Part shown: piece after piece, positions 1 through 7,171 of the stretch
Position numbering within the stretch: the stretch's first letter is position 1
How the letters are laid out: each line of letters starts with the position of its first letter
From: an uncultured bacterium
GTDB taxonomy: Bacteria > Actinomycetota > Coriobacteriia > Coriobacteriales > Coriobacteriaceae
DNA length: 15,783 nt
NCBI GenBank assembly: GCA_905215945.1
Contig: CAJMRZ010000018.1
Span: 1 to 15,783, forward strand
Direction: 5' to 3'
The notes under the pieces: model-generated
What the model saw: the letters and a program-made list of their open reading frames with translations, nothing else
Database searches by the model: none
Told to the model about the DNA's origin: nothing
Translations under genes and position numbers: made by a program

Positions 1-17
1 GCAAGCCTAATCGAAAC

Positions 18-51
18 TTTTCACACTTTCAAGTCTCTCTAAGTGTGAAAA
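18..51. repeat. Perfect 11-bp inverted repeat in AT-rich flank
   Basis: TTTTCACACTT (18-28) and AAGTGTGAAAA (41-51) are exact reverse complements around a 12-nt spacer. There is no T-tract after the right arm, so an ordinary rho-independent terminator is not well supported. It sits in the AT-rich DNA left of the tRNA half-gene, on the side I take to be a mobile element, where a regulator or excisionase/integrase arm site would be plausible. The role is inference only. Confidence 0.5.
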
Positions 52-168
52 TAGTGGGAAATATGATTCTAATAGCTAGCTCAATAATTGTTAGTTACCT
101 ATTTCTACCTGCGCTTCCTTTTAATTCAGTGAAATTGGCCTCATCTCGTCAAATGCCGAATTCACGTA

Positions 169-213
169 CTCGTAAAGCGGGGGTCACCGGTTCGAGCCCG
201 GTCGCTGGCTCCA
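169..213 (+). pseudogene. 3' half of tRNA-Thr(CGT), probable integration-site scar
   Basis: The sequence holds the right half of a tRNA. It has an anticodon loop CTCGTAA (169-175, anticodon CGT, threonine), the 3' anticodon strand AGCGG (176-180), a 5-nt variable loop, and a perfect T-arm ACCGG-TTCGAGC-CCGGT (186-202). It ends with the 3' acceptor strand CGCTGGC, discriminator T and encoded CCA (211-213). The bases before the loop (ACGTA) do not pair with AGCGG, and no D-arm or 5' acceptor strand (expected GCCAGCG) occurs in the 168 nt upstream. The tRNA's natural terminator follows directly. Integrases that target tRNA 3' ends leave exactly such a half-gene at the far end of the inserted element, so the element would lie to the left. 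It cannot make a functional tRNA. Confidence 0.8.
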
Positions 214-224
214 TTGCACAAGAT

Positions 225-247
225 AGCCGCCTTCGGGCGGCTTTTTT
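225..247 (+). terminator. Rho-independent terminator after the tRNA half-gene
   Basis: Stem AGCCGCC (225-231) / GGCGGCT (236-242) with a TTCG tetraloop, followed by a run of T to 247. It lies 11 nt after the CCA end and is presumably the original terminator of the tRNA-Thr gene. From here to 421 I see no gene. Confidence 0.85.
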
Positions 248-421
248 GTTGCCGATTTCGGGCGCGCATCCGCCAATCCAAGCACAACGCCGCCGGAAAC
301 TCCCCTACTCAACAAAAGCCCCGCCAACCGCAATCCCCAAAGGAACCGCGTTCAGCGGGGCCCAAGCGAGCTCCCCCAAGGGATAACGCTCGCAGCACGA
401 ACAGCTCAGCCGAGCAGCGCG

Positions 422-895
422 CTACTCCTCCCAGTAAGCATCTGCAAGCAGCTTAAAGCAAATCTTCTTGACCGGCTGCGCGCCATCGCCCGGGAACTCG
501 AGCGTGGGCATGTGAGGCTCGCCGGCAACAAACAGCGCAAACTTGTCGTCAGCAAGATCGCCGGCGATCGAGGCGTCGGAATCGACCAGATCGTAGTCGT
601 CCTTCTCGTCGAACTCCTGGACCAGCGTCAGGCTGCCCGTGGCAACCTTAAAGGCCTCGCGACCCTCGACGTCGATCTGCAGGTCGTGATAGCGCTGATG
701 CGTCTCATAGTGAGCCTCGGCTTCGGGACGCGTCGTGGGAGCCATGACGTTCGCAAAGACCTTGTCGCCCAGAATCGGATGGCTGCCGACCTCGAGCTTC
801 GCCGGATCGTTCTCCTCGAGCCAATCGATCAGCACGTCGAGGCCCTTGAGCATTCCACGGTACTCCTCGATATCGCCCAATGCACCGTAAATCAT
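422..895 (-). CDS. YhcH/YjgK/YiaL (NanQ-type) family protein, possible sugar anomerase
   Basis: A 157-residue protein of the YhcH/YjgK/YiaL (DUF386) family, a small cupin-fold group usually about 150 residues long. The family hallmark ETHQRYHDLQIDVEG sits near residues 82-96, followed by EPHMP near 125-129; these His/Glu residues are the expected metal ligands. A member in E. coli (NanQ/YhcH) acts on N-acetylneuraminate anomers, and others sit in assorted sugar operons. The ATG is preceded by GAGGGG at good spacing. It is the last gene of a minus-strand set after the epimerase and the LacC-like kinase, separated from the kinase by a nagA remnant. A cytoplasmic role in amino-sugar or sialic-acid anomer handling is inferred from context; the exact substrate cannot be told. 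I see no clear terminator downstream. Confidence 0.85.
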   Translation of the reverse strand: MIYGALGDIEEYRGMLKGLDVLIDWLEENDPAKLEVGSHPILGDKVFANVMAPTTRPEAEAHYETHQRYHDLQIDVEGREAFKVATGSLTLVQEFDEKDDYDLVDSDASIAGDLADDKFALFVAGEPHMPTLEFPGDGAQPVKKICFKLLADAYWEE

Positions 896-927
896 CTAAA
901 TCCCCTCTCGGATCGTTTCTTTGGCGG

Positions 928-1056
928 CTACTCGGCAAACGCATTACCGACGCTGTTGCCACCCACATGCGTCTCGACCAGGGTAAGGTCGGGATTGAAC
1001 ACGACAGTGTCGGCGTCGCGCCCCGGCATAATGCTACTGCACTTGTCGTCGACATG
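928..1056 (-). pseudogene. 3' remnant of a second nagA (N-acetylhexosamine-6-phosphate deacetylase)
   Basis: Read on the minus strand from 1056 to the TAG at 928, this stretch encodes 42 residues starting HVDDKCSSIMPGRDAD and ending GGNSVGNAFAE. They align without gaps to residues 348-389, the very C-terminus, of the intact NagA at 3786-4955, with 32 of 42 identical by my count and both ending at the stop. No in-frame stop interrupts it, but the upstream ~347 codons are missing: 37 nt further up is the stop of the kinase gene. It has no start codon or ribosome site of its own. It is best read as what is left of a deleted or recombined paralogous nagA that once stood between the kinase and the yhcH gene. 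Confidence 0.85.
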
Positions 1057-1092
1057 AGCTAGCAACCGATGCCGGGGCCGCAGTACAAGCTC

Positions 1093-2028
1093 CTACAGCT
1101 CGGTCACGACAACGCCGTTGTAAACCTCGTCCCAACGATCCATAACCAAGTGGCCAGTCATGGGATCCATGGCATTGAGCTTGCCGCAGGTGTTGGCGGT
1201 ACGCAGCACCGTCTCGTCGTCGGCGCCGGCAGCAATCGCATGTGCGAAGCCGGCAATGGTCGAATCGCCAGAGCCCGTAGCGTTAACGGCGGGGATATCG
1301 GGGGTCTTGGCGCGGAACGCACGGCCATTGTGGAAGCCAACGGAGCCGGCAGCGCCCATGGATACGACGACCCAGGGGATATCGGAGAAGCGGGCGTCAG
1401 AGGCGAGCGCGGAACGGAGCTCGTCCACATCGTCGGTGGTAAAGCTCGTGCCCAGAAGGCCGTTAATTTCGGTCAGGTTAGGCTTAACCAGCTCAGGCTT
1501 GACCTCGGACTTGAGCGCAGCCTCAAGCGAGGCACCCGAGGTATCGAGCAGCACCTTGGCGCCGGCGTTCTCGGCAATGCCCGTGATCTTGGCGTAGTAG
1601 TCCGCCTCGACGCCGCGGGGCAGCGAACCCGAGATGGTAACGACATCGGCCTTGCTCGCAAGCTCGGCGAACTTGGCGGTAAAGGCATCGAGCTCCTCGG
1701 GGGCAATCGTCGGGCCGCTCTCGAGCAGCTCGGTCTGGTTACCGGCATGAAGGATATTGAGGCAGATGCGGGTCTCGCCCTTGATGGGCACAAAATCATT
1801 CTTAATGCCGTTGGCATCCATGAGCTCGGCCATATAGGCGCCCATATGACCACCAAGCAAGCCGGTTGCCACAACGTCGTCGCCCAGCTGGCCCAGGACG
1901 CGGGCCACGTTGAGGCCCTTGCCACCGGCGGTCTTTTCGGGCGTCACGCGGTTGACGTCGTCGATAAAGAGCTCATCGAGCTGATAGCGCGTATCGACAG
2001 ACGGGTTCATCGTAACGGTGAGGATCAT
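1093..2028 (-). CDS. lacC: PfkB-family sugar-phosphate kinase, tagatose-6-phosphate kinase / 1-phosphofructokinase type
   Basis: A 311-residue ribokinase/PfkB-fold kinase of normal length. It begins with the LacC/FruK signature MILTVTMNPSVDTRY, has the substrate-binding motif GGKGLN at 35-40 and GETRICLNI near 90, and carries the C-terminal ATP/catalytic motif NATGSGDST at 249-257 with catalytic Asp255. The GSGDS form rather than GAGDS is typical of LacC-like members. LacC makes tagatose-1,6-bisphosphate from tagatose-6-phosphate; FruK makes fructose-1,6-bisphosphate from fructose-1-phosphate. The nearby agaS, whose product is tagatose-6-phosphate, argues for the LacC role. The ATG at 2026-2028 is chosen because AAGGAG lies 8 nt upstream; the frame stays open 13 codons further but without a ribosome site. 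The start is 59 nt after the epimerase stop, so the two are likely co-transcribed. Confidence 0.85.
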   Translation of the reverse strand: MILTVTMNPSVDTRYQLDELFIDDVNRVTPEKTAGGKGLNVARVLGQLGDDVVATGLLGGHMGAYMAELMDANGIKNDFVPIKGETRICLNILHAGNQTELLESGPTIAPEELDAFTAKFAELASKADVVTISGSLPRGVEADYYAKITGIAENAGAKVLLDTSGASLEAALKSEVKPELVKPNLTEINGLLGTSFTTDDVDELRSALASDARFSDIPWVVVSMGAAGSVGFHNGRAFRAKTPDIPAVNATGSGDSTIAGFAHAIAAGADDETVLRTANTCGKLNAMDPMTGHLVMDRWDEVYNGVVVTEL

Positions 2029-2087
2029 TTCTAGCTCCTTATCTCGCAGGCTCCTTATGCCTTGCAAAACGAATTGGCTACATGCGA

Positions 2088-2969
2088 CTACAAAATCTCG
2101 ATTGTGAACGAGCGCACGATGGTTTCTTTGGGCTTGGCGATAAGGCAGCCGCGCTTGTGCTCAAGCACGTCATCCTCATCGGAACAGGTCGAGAGGCCGC
2201 CCCAGGGTTCAACTGCCACAAAATCACCCTCGGGCTTGCTCCACACAATGAGGTACGGGAAGCCCTCAAAGCTCAGGCGAACGCCCTTGTCCTCGCCCTT
2301 TTTGGAAAGCGTGACCTGACGGCTCTCGAGCACGTCAAAGATGGTCTCCGCAAAATCGAAGAGCTCATGTGACAGAGGCAGCGTCTTTCCCACCATGGGG
2401 TTCTTGGAGCGGTTGGTCACGTCAATCAATCCGGTCGAGGGAACGGCGGTGCAGAGCTCCGCAGCCTCGTCTTTCTCAAAACGCAACTCGTAGTCCGTAT
2501 AGGCCTCGCCCTCGTCGAGCGGACACCTAAAGCCGGGGTGTCCACCGATAAAGAACGGCATGTCCTCGGTGCCCTCGTTGGTAACCTCATAGGAGACACG
2601 CACGGCGGCGTCCTCGAGCGTATAGCGAGCGACAAGTTTAAACGGATACGGATAATCGCTCAGCAGCGCAGCGTTATCCTCGGATGCCAGGCACATAGCC
2701 AGCTCGTTTGCGCTTTGGCTCAACAGCTTCCACTCCTGCTTGCGCGCAAAGCCGTGGCGGGCGAGTTTCACATGATGTCCGGCAAACGTCATGGCGCTGT
2801 TATCGCGCAAACCTCCGCAAATCGGGAAGCAAATCGGTGCCTGGCCGGACCACACGGCGGGATCACCCTGCCACAAATACTCGCGACCTCCAGCCTCAAT
2901 CGAGGTAAACGAGCCGCCGGCCGTGGAGACCTTGATAGAAATCGAATCGTTGGAGAGAGCGTATTCCAT
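2088..2969 (-). CDS. Aldose 1-epimerase family protein (GalM/LacX-like mutarotase)
   Basis: A 293-residue member of the galactose-mutarotase-like superfamily, which interconverts alpha and beta anomers of aldoses or phosphorylated sugars in the cytoplasm. Expected active-site elements are in order: HGFAR (His72), GGHPGF (His144) and the catalytic glutamate in VEPW (Glu254). The length and the RHGFAR / EPWGG wording resemble the LacX/YeaD-like branch often found with tagatose-pathway genes, rather than classic GalM of ~340 residues. The start at 2967-2969 is preceded by AAAGGA; the frame extends 45 codons further upstream but that stretch is composition-poor and lacks a ribosome site. It heads the minus-strand operon with the LacC-like kinase and is divergent from the flavodoxin gene across 156 nt. 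Substrate is not determined. Confidence 0.85.
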   Translation of the reverse strand: MEYALSNDSISIKVSTAGGSFTSIEAGGREYLWQGDPAVWSGQAPICFPICGGLRDNSAMTFAGHHVKLARHGFARKQEWKLLSQSANELAMCLASEDNAALLSDYPYPFKLVARYTLEDAAVRVSYEVTNEGTEDMPFFIGGHPGFRCPLDEGEAYTDYELRFEKDEAAELCTAVPSTGLIDVTNRSKNPMVGKTLPLSHELFDFAETIFDVLESRQVTLSKKGEDKGVRLSFEGFPYLIVWSKPEGDFVAVEPWGGLSTCSDEDDVLEHKRGCLIAKPKETIVRSFTIEIL

Positions 2970-3125
2970 TGTCCATCCTTTCGAACAACTGCTTTTTGCT
3001 CGCAAGAACCCGTCTCGGCCCTGACCAAAGGACAAACCCGCACGTTCATCGATGCGTCCGGTTTCCCAGCCATGCAACGGGGTACCATACAGACATTGAT
3101 GCAATTACAGCTGAAAGGCCTTCTT

Positions 3126-3710
3126 ATGCGAACCATCATTCTTTATGCCTCACGCCACCACGGCAATACGAAAAAGCTCGTGGACGCCATCGTTGAGGCA
3201 CACCCCGAAATCGATACCCTCGACGTGAAGTCACTCGGTAAAAACGAGTACCCCGACCTGCACGAATACCATCTGATCGGTGTCGCCACAGGTATTTATT
3301 ACTCCGAGATCGACAAAGATATGGCACGCGTGCTCACGAACGTGCTGCAGCCGCAGGACAAGGTGTTTGGCCTTATGACCTACGGTGGCAAAAACAAGTG
3401 GTACGGCAAGGATATCGATGGCATCTGCCGCATGAGGCAGGCCATCTTTATGGGCGTCTACGGCTGTCCCGGCTTTGATACGTGGGGGCCGTTCAAACTC
3501 ACCGGCGGTGTCCAGAAGGGGCACCCAACTGCCGAAGAGATTAAGGGAGCTGTCGATTTCTTCGACAAAATCGAAGATGAGTACGGCGATATCATCGTCG
3601 AAGAGTATGCCAAGCGCGAGAAGCGTCTAGCATACGAAAAGGAGCATCCCGCGGGGGGTCTTGTGGCCGGCGTCAAGCGCACGGCAAAGAAGATCGCTAA
3701 CAAGCTGTAA
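3126..3710 (+). CDS. Flavodoxin-domain protein
   Basis: A 194-residue protein opening with beta-strand MRTIILYAS and the FMN phosphate-binding loop SRHHGNT (residues 9-15), followed by LVDAI, the standard start of a flavodoxin fold. Further motifs are LIGVATGIYYSEID (~50-63) and GLMTYGG (~83-89) in the position of the FMN-contacting loops. The C-terminal part is lysine-rich (KREKRLAYEKEH, VKRTAKKIANKL) and longer than in the ~150-residue electron-carrier flavodoxins. Such long flavodoxin-domain proteins are usually annotated as generic flavodoxin family members; the redox partner is unknown. The ATG at 3126 follows GAAAGG with good spacing; the frame is open much further upstream, but that part overlaps the divergent epimerase gene. 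It is the only plus-strand gene in the sugar region and probably unrelated to it. Confidence 0.85.
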   Translation: MRTIILYASRHHGNTKKLVDAIVEAHPEIDTLDVKSLGKNEYPDLHEYHLIGVATGIYYSEIDKDMARVLTNVLQPQDKVFGLMTYGGKNKWYGKDIDGICRMRQAIFMGVYGCPGFDTWGPFKLTGGVQKGHPTAEEIKGAVDFFDKIEDEYGDIIVEEYAKREKRLAYEKEHPAGGLVAGVKRTAKKIANKL

Positions 3711-3741
3711 CTGTTAAGGTGCTTTTGAGCATTTAACCCAT

Positions 3742-3779
3742 ACGGCGGGTCCGAGCAGATTCGGGCCCGCCGTCTTTTT
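3742..3779 (+). terminator. Strong terminator of the flavodoxin gene
   Basis: A long GC-rich stem ACGGCGGGTCCGA / TCGGGCCCGCCGT (3742-3773, one G-T pair, 6-nt loop) is followed by TTTTT at 3775-3779. It separates the convergent flavodoxin (+) and nagA (-) genes; the nagA stop is only 7 nt beyond it. There is no T-run on the other side, so it acts mainly rightward. Confidence 0.9.
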
Positions 3780-3785
3780 CTATCG

Positions 3786-4955
3786 TTACTCGGTAAAGGC
3801 GTTGCCGACGCTCTGGCCGCCAACATACGTCTCGACGAGGGTGAGCTCATGGTCGAACACGACAAAGTCGGCGTCGCGACCCGGCATGATGCTGCCGCAC
3901 TTATCCTCGATGTGCGCGGAGCGTGCCGGCACCTCAGTTGCCATGCGAATGGCGATATCGGCGCTGGCGATGCCCCAGTCGACGATGTTCTTGACGCCCT
4001 GGGCAAGCGTGAGCACCGAGCCGGCAATGCTCTTGCCGTCGGCGAGCCAGCACAGGTTGTCCTTCATGATGACGTCCATGCCGCCACTGGTGTAGCTGCC
4101 CTCGGGCATGCCGCCGCAACCCAGGCAGTCGGTGATGAGCACCGTGTGCTGCCAGCCCTTTGCCTGCAGCAGCGCCTTGATGGCGGCAGGGTTTACGTGC
4201 TTGCCGTCACAGATGATCTCGGCGTAGGTCTCGGGCGTGGACATGGCAGCACCCACGACACCGGGCTCGCGGTGATGCAGCCCGCGCTGTCCGTTATAGG
4301 TATGCGTAAAGCAGCTGGCACCGGCGTTGATGGCGGCGATGCACTCATCGTAGGTGGCGTCGGAGTGACCGATGCTGGTCACCACACCCTTGGCGTTCAG
4401 AGCAGCCGCATAAGCAGCGGCACCGTCGCGCTCGGCCGCCATGGCGCTCTTAACGATGCGACCGCCCGCAGCCTCCTGCCACTGATCGAAGACCTCCTCG
4501 GAGGGATCGATAAGATAAGCGGGGTTCTGCGCGCCCACGTGCTTCATAGTAAAGAAGGGGCCCTCCAGGTAGATGCCCTGAATGCGAGCACCGCAGAAGT
4601 CGGGGCCGCGGCCCTCGTCAGCCTGGGCGATGGCGGCGCAGGCATCCTTGATCTGCTCGACGCCATCGGTGAACGTCGTGGGCAGCCAACTAGTGGTACC
4701 GCGACGGGCGAGCTCGGTCGAGCTGATATCAATGCCCTCGGGATCGTTATCGGTAGTCGAGTGGTTATAGAAGCCATGGATGTGAGTATCGACCATACCC
4801 GGTGCGATCCACGATCCCGTGTAGTCCTTAATCTCGCAAGAGGGCTCGTCGGCCTGCCAGGCGCCAAAAACGCCATCCTCGACCATAAGATAGCCGCCCA
4901 GTTGCGGACCTGCCGGCAAGAAGAACTTGTCAGCCTTAATTGCGTACGTGCTCAT
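3786..4955 (-). CDS. nagA: N-acetylglucosamine/galactosamine-6-phosphate deacetylase (NagA/AgaA)
   Basis: A 389-residue amidohydrolase-fold deacetylase of normal NagA length. It removes acetate from N-acetylhexosamine-6-phosphate to give the amine sugar phosphate. Visible motifs in order: DTHIHG (metal-binding His58 and His60), EGPF (Glu131), GHSDATY (His197), THTYN (His218), DGKHV (250-254) and TDC with the catalytic Asp276. The THTYNG...LHHREPG wording is that of a Gram-positive subgroup. With AgaS next door, GalNAc-6-phosphate is the likely substrate, although NagA proteins often also take GlcNAc-6-phosphate. The ATG at 4953-4955 has AAGGAG 5 nt upstream; an in-frame GTG two codons earlier overlaps that ribosome site and is rejected. 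A terminator separates it from agaS, so it may have its own promoter. Its C-terminal 42 codons have a decayed paralogue at 928-1056. Confidence 0.93.
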   Translation of the reverse strand: MSTYAIKADKFFLPAGPQLGGYLMVEDGVFGAWQADEPSCEIKDYTGSWIAPGMVDTHIHGFYNHSTTDNDPEGIDISSTELARRGTTSWLPTTFTDGVEQIKDACAAIAQADEGRGPDFCGARIQGIYLEGPFFTMKHVGAQNPAYLIDPSEEVFDQWQEAAGGRIVKSAMAAERDGAAAYAAALNAKGVVTSIGHSDATYDECIAAINAGASCFTHTYNGQRGLHHREPGVVGAAMSTPETYAEIICDGKHVNPAAIKALLQAKGWQHTVLITDCLGCGGMPEGSYTSGGMDVIMKDNLCWLADGKSIAGSVLTLAQGVKNIVDWGIASADIAIRMATEVPARSAHIEDKCGSIMPGRDADFVVFDHELTLVETYVGGQSVGNAFTE

Positions 4956-4994
4956 ATGCACTCCTTGCTTCTAAAGCAGTTGACTGTGGTAATG

Positions 4995-5000
4995 CTTATA
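4995..5000 (-). promoter_or_regulatory. Possible -10 element for nagA
   Basis: On the minus strand TATAAG lies 39 nt before the nagA ATG, just after the agaS terminator. A T-rich hexamer 17 nt upstream is a poor -35 match. It is proposed mainly because a strong terminator precedes nagA, which would otherwise depend on readthrough. Confidence 0.3.
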
Positions 5001-5012
5001 CCCGGTCCATGT

Positions 5013-5055
5013 AAAAACAAAAAGCGCCCGCCCGCCGTTATGAGCGGACGGGCGC
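5013..5055 (-). terminator. Terminator after agaS
   Basis: Read on the minus strand, a 13-bp GC-rich stem (arms 5043-5055 and 5024-5036, with G-T pairs, loop of 6 nt) is followed by TTTTTGTTTTT. It lies 18 nt beyond the agaS stop and before nagA, so agaS and nagA are probably not one simple transcript unless readthrough occurs. Confidence 0.88.
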
Positions 5056-5073
5056 CCTTACAGGGGGACGCGA

Positions 5074-6240
5074 TTAAGCGGTGAAGGGGTGAATCGTCAC
5101 GCCCTTAACCACGCGGTTGACCGTGCCGGTGGGGCTCGGCGTATCGGGCGTGTTGCCCACGCGCACGGAGTTGAGCAGGCTGATAGCCTGGGCAAACATC
5201 ACGAACGGCAGGGCAAGGTAGCCCTCGGGAAGCGCCTCGTAGCCCTTAAAGGTGAAGGACTCGCCCTCGTAGACGGTAGCGCCATCCTGCTGAACGGCAA
5301 CGGTGTGCTGAGCAATCTTGTCGCCACCGATCTCGTTGAGGATGTCGATGTCGTACTGACGGGTGTAGGCGTCGTTGTTGACGAACACGAAGACGAGCGT
5401 CTTATCGTCGACGAAGGACTTAGGTCCGTGACGATAGCCCATGGAGGTGTCGTAGGAAGTAGCAACCAGACCGTGAGCGAGCTCGAGGATCTTGAGCTGG
5501 CTCTCCTGGGCAAGGCCACCGAAGGAGCCAGAACCCAAGTAGGTCACGCGGTTGAAGTCGCCAGCCAGGTAATCGGCGATCTCAGGCTCACGGGAGATGA
5601 CCTCCTCGCCCATCTTGGCAATCGTCTCGACCCACTCGGCCTTCTGCTCGTCAGAGGCAGTGTCGAAAATAAGGGTGGAGAGCAGGGTCATGCAGGTGTA
5701 GGAACCGGTCATGGCGAAGCCCTTGTCGTTGGCGCGCGGGATGAGCAGCGTCAGCGCATTGGGATCATCGGCGGACTCGACGGCGAGCTTGCCCTCGGGA
5801 GCGCAGGTGATGTTGAGGAACTTGACGTTGTGGACGAGCTCCTTGGCAACGGCAACGGCGGCAAGGCTCTCGGGGCTGTTGCCAGAGCGGGCAAAGGAAA
5901 CCACGAGCGTGGGGTCCTCGGCGCGCAGGAAGTCGCGCGGGGCGCTCACGATGTCGGTCGTGGCGATGGGTTTAAAGTCGTAGAGATCAGTGTTGCCAGC
6001 GTGACGCAGGTACGGGGCGCAGGTATCGCCAACGTAGTCGGACGTACCGGCACCGGTAAAGACAACGGACAGACGACCCTCGCCCATAGCGCGAGCCTCG
6101 GCCAGAAAGGCCTCGATGGCCTCCTTGTTCTCGCGATAGATGTTGAGCGTATCACGCCAAAGCTCGGGCTGCTGAGCAATCTCGGCCGTGGTGATCTGGG
6201 CGCCGAGCTTGGTGAGCTCCTCGACACTCTTCTCGAACAT
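5074..6240 (-). CDS. agaS: AgaS-type SIS-domain galactosamine-6-phosphate deaminase/isomerase
   Basis: A 388-residue protein with two sugar isomerase (SIS) domains, the size and layout of AgaS. AgaS converts D-galactosamine-6-phosphate to D-tagatose-6-phosphate and ammonia. First SIS domain: GAGTSDYVG (63-71) and SFARSGNSPES (115-125), the phosphosugar-binding loops. Second: GSGSFGGLAQES (236-247), LELAHG (252-257) and GYRHGPKS (268-275). The family C-terminal signature PDTPSPTGTVNRVVKGV is present. It is more like AgaS than GlmS, since no glutaminase domain precedes it. The ATG at 6238-6240 has GAGAGG upstream. It directly follows the gntR-type gene (114-nt gap containing a TATAAT and a palindromic operator) and is followed by a strong terminator. 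With NagA and the LacC-like kinase it makes up most of a GalNAc-to-tagatose-bisphosphate route. Confidence 0.93.
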   Translation of the reverse strand: MFEKSVEELTKLGAQITTAEIAQQPELWRDTLNIYRENKEAIEAFLAEARAMGEGRLSVVFTGAGTSDYVGDTCAPYLRHAGNTDLYDFKPIATTDIVSAPRDFLRAEDPTLVVSFARSGNSPESLAAVAVAKELVHNVKFLNITCAPEGKLAVESADDPNALTLLIPRANDKGFAMTGSYTCMTLLSTLIFDTASDEQKAEWVETIAKMGEEVISREPEIADYLAGDFNRVTYLGSGSFGGLAQESQLKILELAHGLVATSYDTSMGYRHGPKSFVDDKTLVFVFVNNDAYTRQYDIDILNEIGGDKIAQHTVAVQQDGATVYEGESFTFKGYEALPEGYLALPFVMFAQAISLLNSVRVGNTPDTPSPTGTVNRVVKGVTIHPFTA

Positions 6241-6279
6241 TTCTAATACCTCTCTCTAGAAGTAATCCTCTGACGTGCA

Positions 6280-6315
6280 ATTATACACTTCGGTTGGTTA
6301 TCTGGTAGTAACCAG
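6280..6315 (-). promoter_or_regulatory. agaS promoter with GntR-type operator
   Basis: On the minus strand, TATAAT (6280-6285) lies 39 nt before the agaS ATG. The palindrome CTGGT-AGTA-ACCAG (6302-6315) covers the place of the -35 element, which is otherwise poor. The core TGGTNNNNACCA has the same arms and 4-bp spacer as known operators of NagR/DasR/HutC-subfamily GntR regulators. The 12-bp core TGGTAGTAACCA recurs exactly in front of the PTS operon. The GntR protein encoded immediately upstream is the likely binder (inference). Confidence 0.7.
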
Positions 6316-6354
6316 TTAAATGCAAAGAATCACCATATGGAAACGATGCGAGCA

Positions 6355-7086
6355 CTAGTTACTGCGCTGGTGGTAAACCTTGTATTTAAACTGATCGGCA
6401 CGAGCAACCGAGAGTGTGTACTCCACTACCTCGTTTGACTCGTTATACGTAGTCCTGACCAAATCGAGCACAGGCGAGCCCTCGACAATTCCCAAAAGGT
6501 GGGCATCGGTGGGACGGGCTATGCTCGCATAGAACTCCTCTTCGGCCACGCGAATCTTTTGCTGAAAGTCCTGCTCAATCACATCGTAAAGCGGCTTACG
6601 CTCCAGCAGCGGTCGCTTTAGGGACATAAATTGACGAACCGGTAGATAGCTGCGTTCGACCATCATGGGCATGTTGTCGGCAGAACGAAGGCGCTTGAGC
6701 TTAAAAATGCGATCACCGATGCGCAATCCCATATGCTCGGCCAGATTCTTATCGGCCTCCATCTCGCAAAACTCGAGAATCGTGGTCTCGGGTTCTCGAC
6801 CCATCGCGCGCATCTGCTCGGTAAAGCTGTAGGACTGCATAAGATTGGTTGCTTTTGCCGAACGATCGGTCACAAAGGTACCGCGACCGTGCTGCCGAAC
6901 CACCAGTCCTAAACGCTCCAGTTCCTGCAGAGCCAGGCGTACCGTAGTGCGCGAGAGACCATAGCGCTCCGAAAGTTCGCGCTCGGAAGGAATCATGTCA
7001 CCGGCGCGATATTCATGGTCAATCTTTTCGGTCAGAATATCGACCAGCTGATCGTACAGCGGTTGCTTACGCGCTCCGATCGCCAT
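6355..7086 (-). CDS. GntR-family (HutC subfamily) transcriptional regulator with UTRA domain
   Basis: A 243-residue regulator of standard length. Residues 9-73 form the GntR winged helix-turn-helix, with IPSERELSERYGLSRTTVR (32-50) and the wing QHGRGTFV (65-72). Residues ~95-236 are the UTRA ligand domain, ending YTLSVARADQFKYKV as in NagR/YvoA/DasR-like proteins, which bind phosphorylated amino sugars and then leave their operators. It sits between the PTS operon and agaS on the same strand. Its likely sites are the two TGGTAGTAACCA palindromes at 6302-6315 and 10594-10610. An amino-sugar 6-phosphate as inducer is inferred. The ATG is preceded by GGGAGGA at 5-nt spacing. I could not identify a convincing promoter of its own in 7087-7171. 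Confidence 0.92.
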   Translation of the reverse strand: MAIGARKQPLYDQLVDILTEKIDHEYRAGDMIPSERELSERYGLSRTTVRLALQELERLGLVVRQHGRGTFVTDRSAKATNLMQSYSFTEQMRAMGREPETTILEFCEMEADKNLAEHMGLRIGDRIFKLKRLRSADNMPMMVERSYLPVRQFMSLKRPLLERKPLYDVIEQDFQQKIRVAEEEFYASIARPTDAHLLGIVEGSPVLDLVRTTYNESNEVVEYTLSVARADQFKYKVYHQRSN

Positions 7087-7171
7087 CCTATCCTCCCTTT
7101 TGCTCGAATTCGGCTAACTACCTAGGGTGTTATGCATTATCTGTCTGCCACACCCGAATCATTAAGAAAAC

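Noticed and set aside
45-386. Plus-strand open frame of 113 codons at the left end
   Set aside because: It runs through the tRNA half-gene and its terminator and has no ribosome site, so it is not a gene.
1069-2034. Plus-strand open frame of 321 codons opposite the lacC-like kinase
   Set aside because: Antisense shadow of a kinase with intact GGKGLN and GSGDS motifs. No start signal.
2538-3125. N-terminal extension of the flavodoxin gene (frame open from 2538)
   Set aside because: The extension overlaps the divergent epimerase gene and its upstream region. The flavodoxin fold begins exactly at the ATG at 3126, which has its own ribosome site.
3849-5084. Long plus-strand open frame (411 codons) across nagA
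   Set aside because: It is antisense to nagA, whose catalytic motifs are all intact. Biased third positions in GC-rich genes leave the opposite strand open. No ribosome site or recognisable domain.
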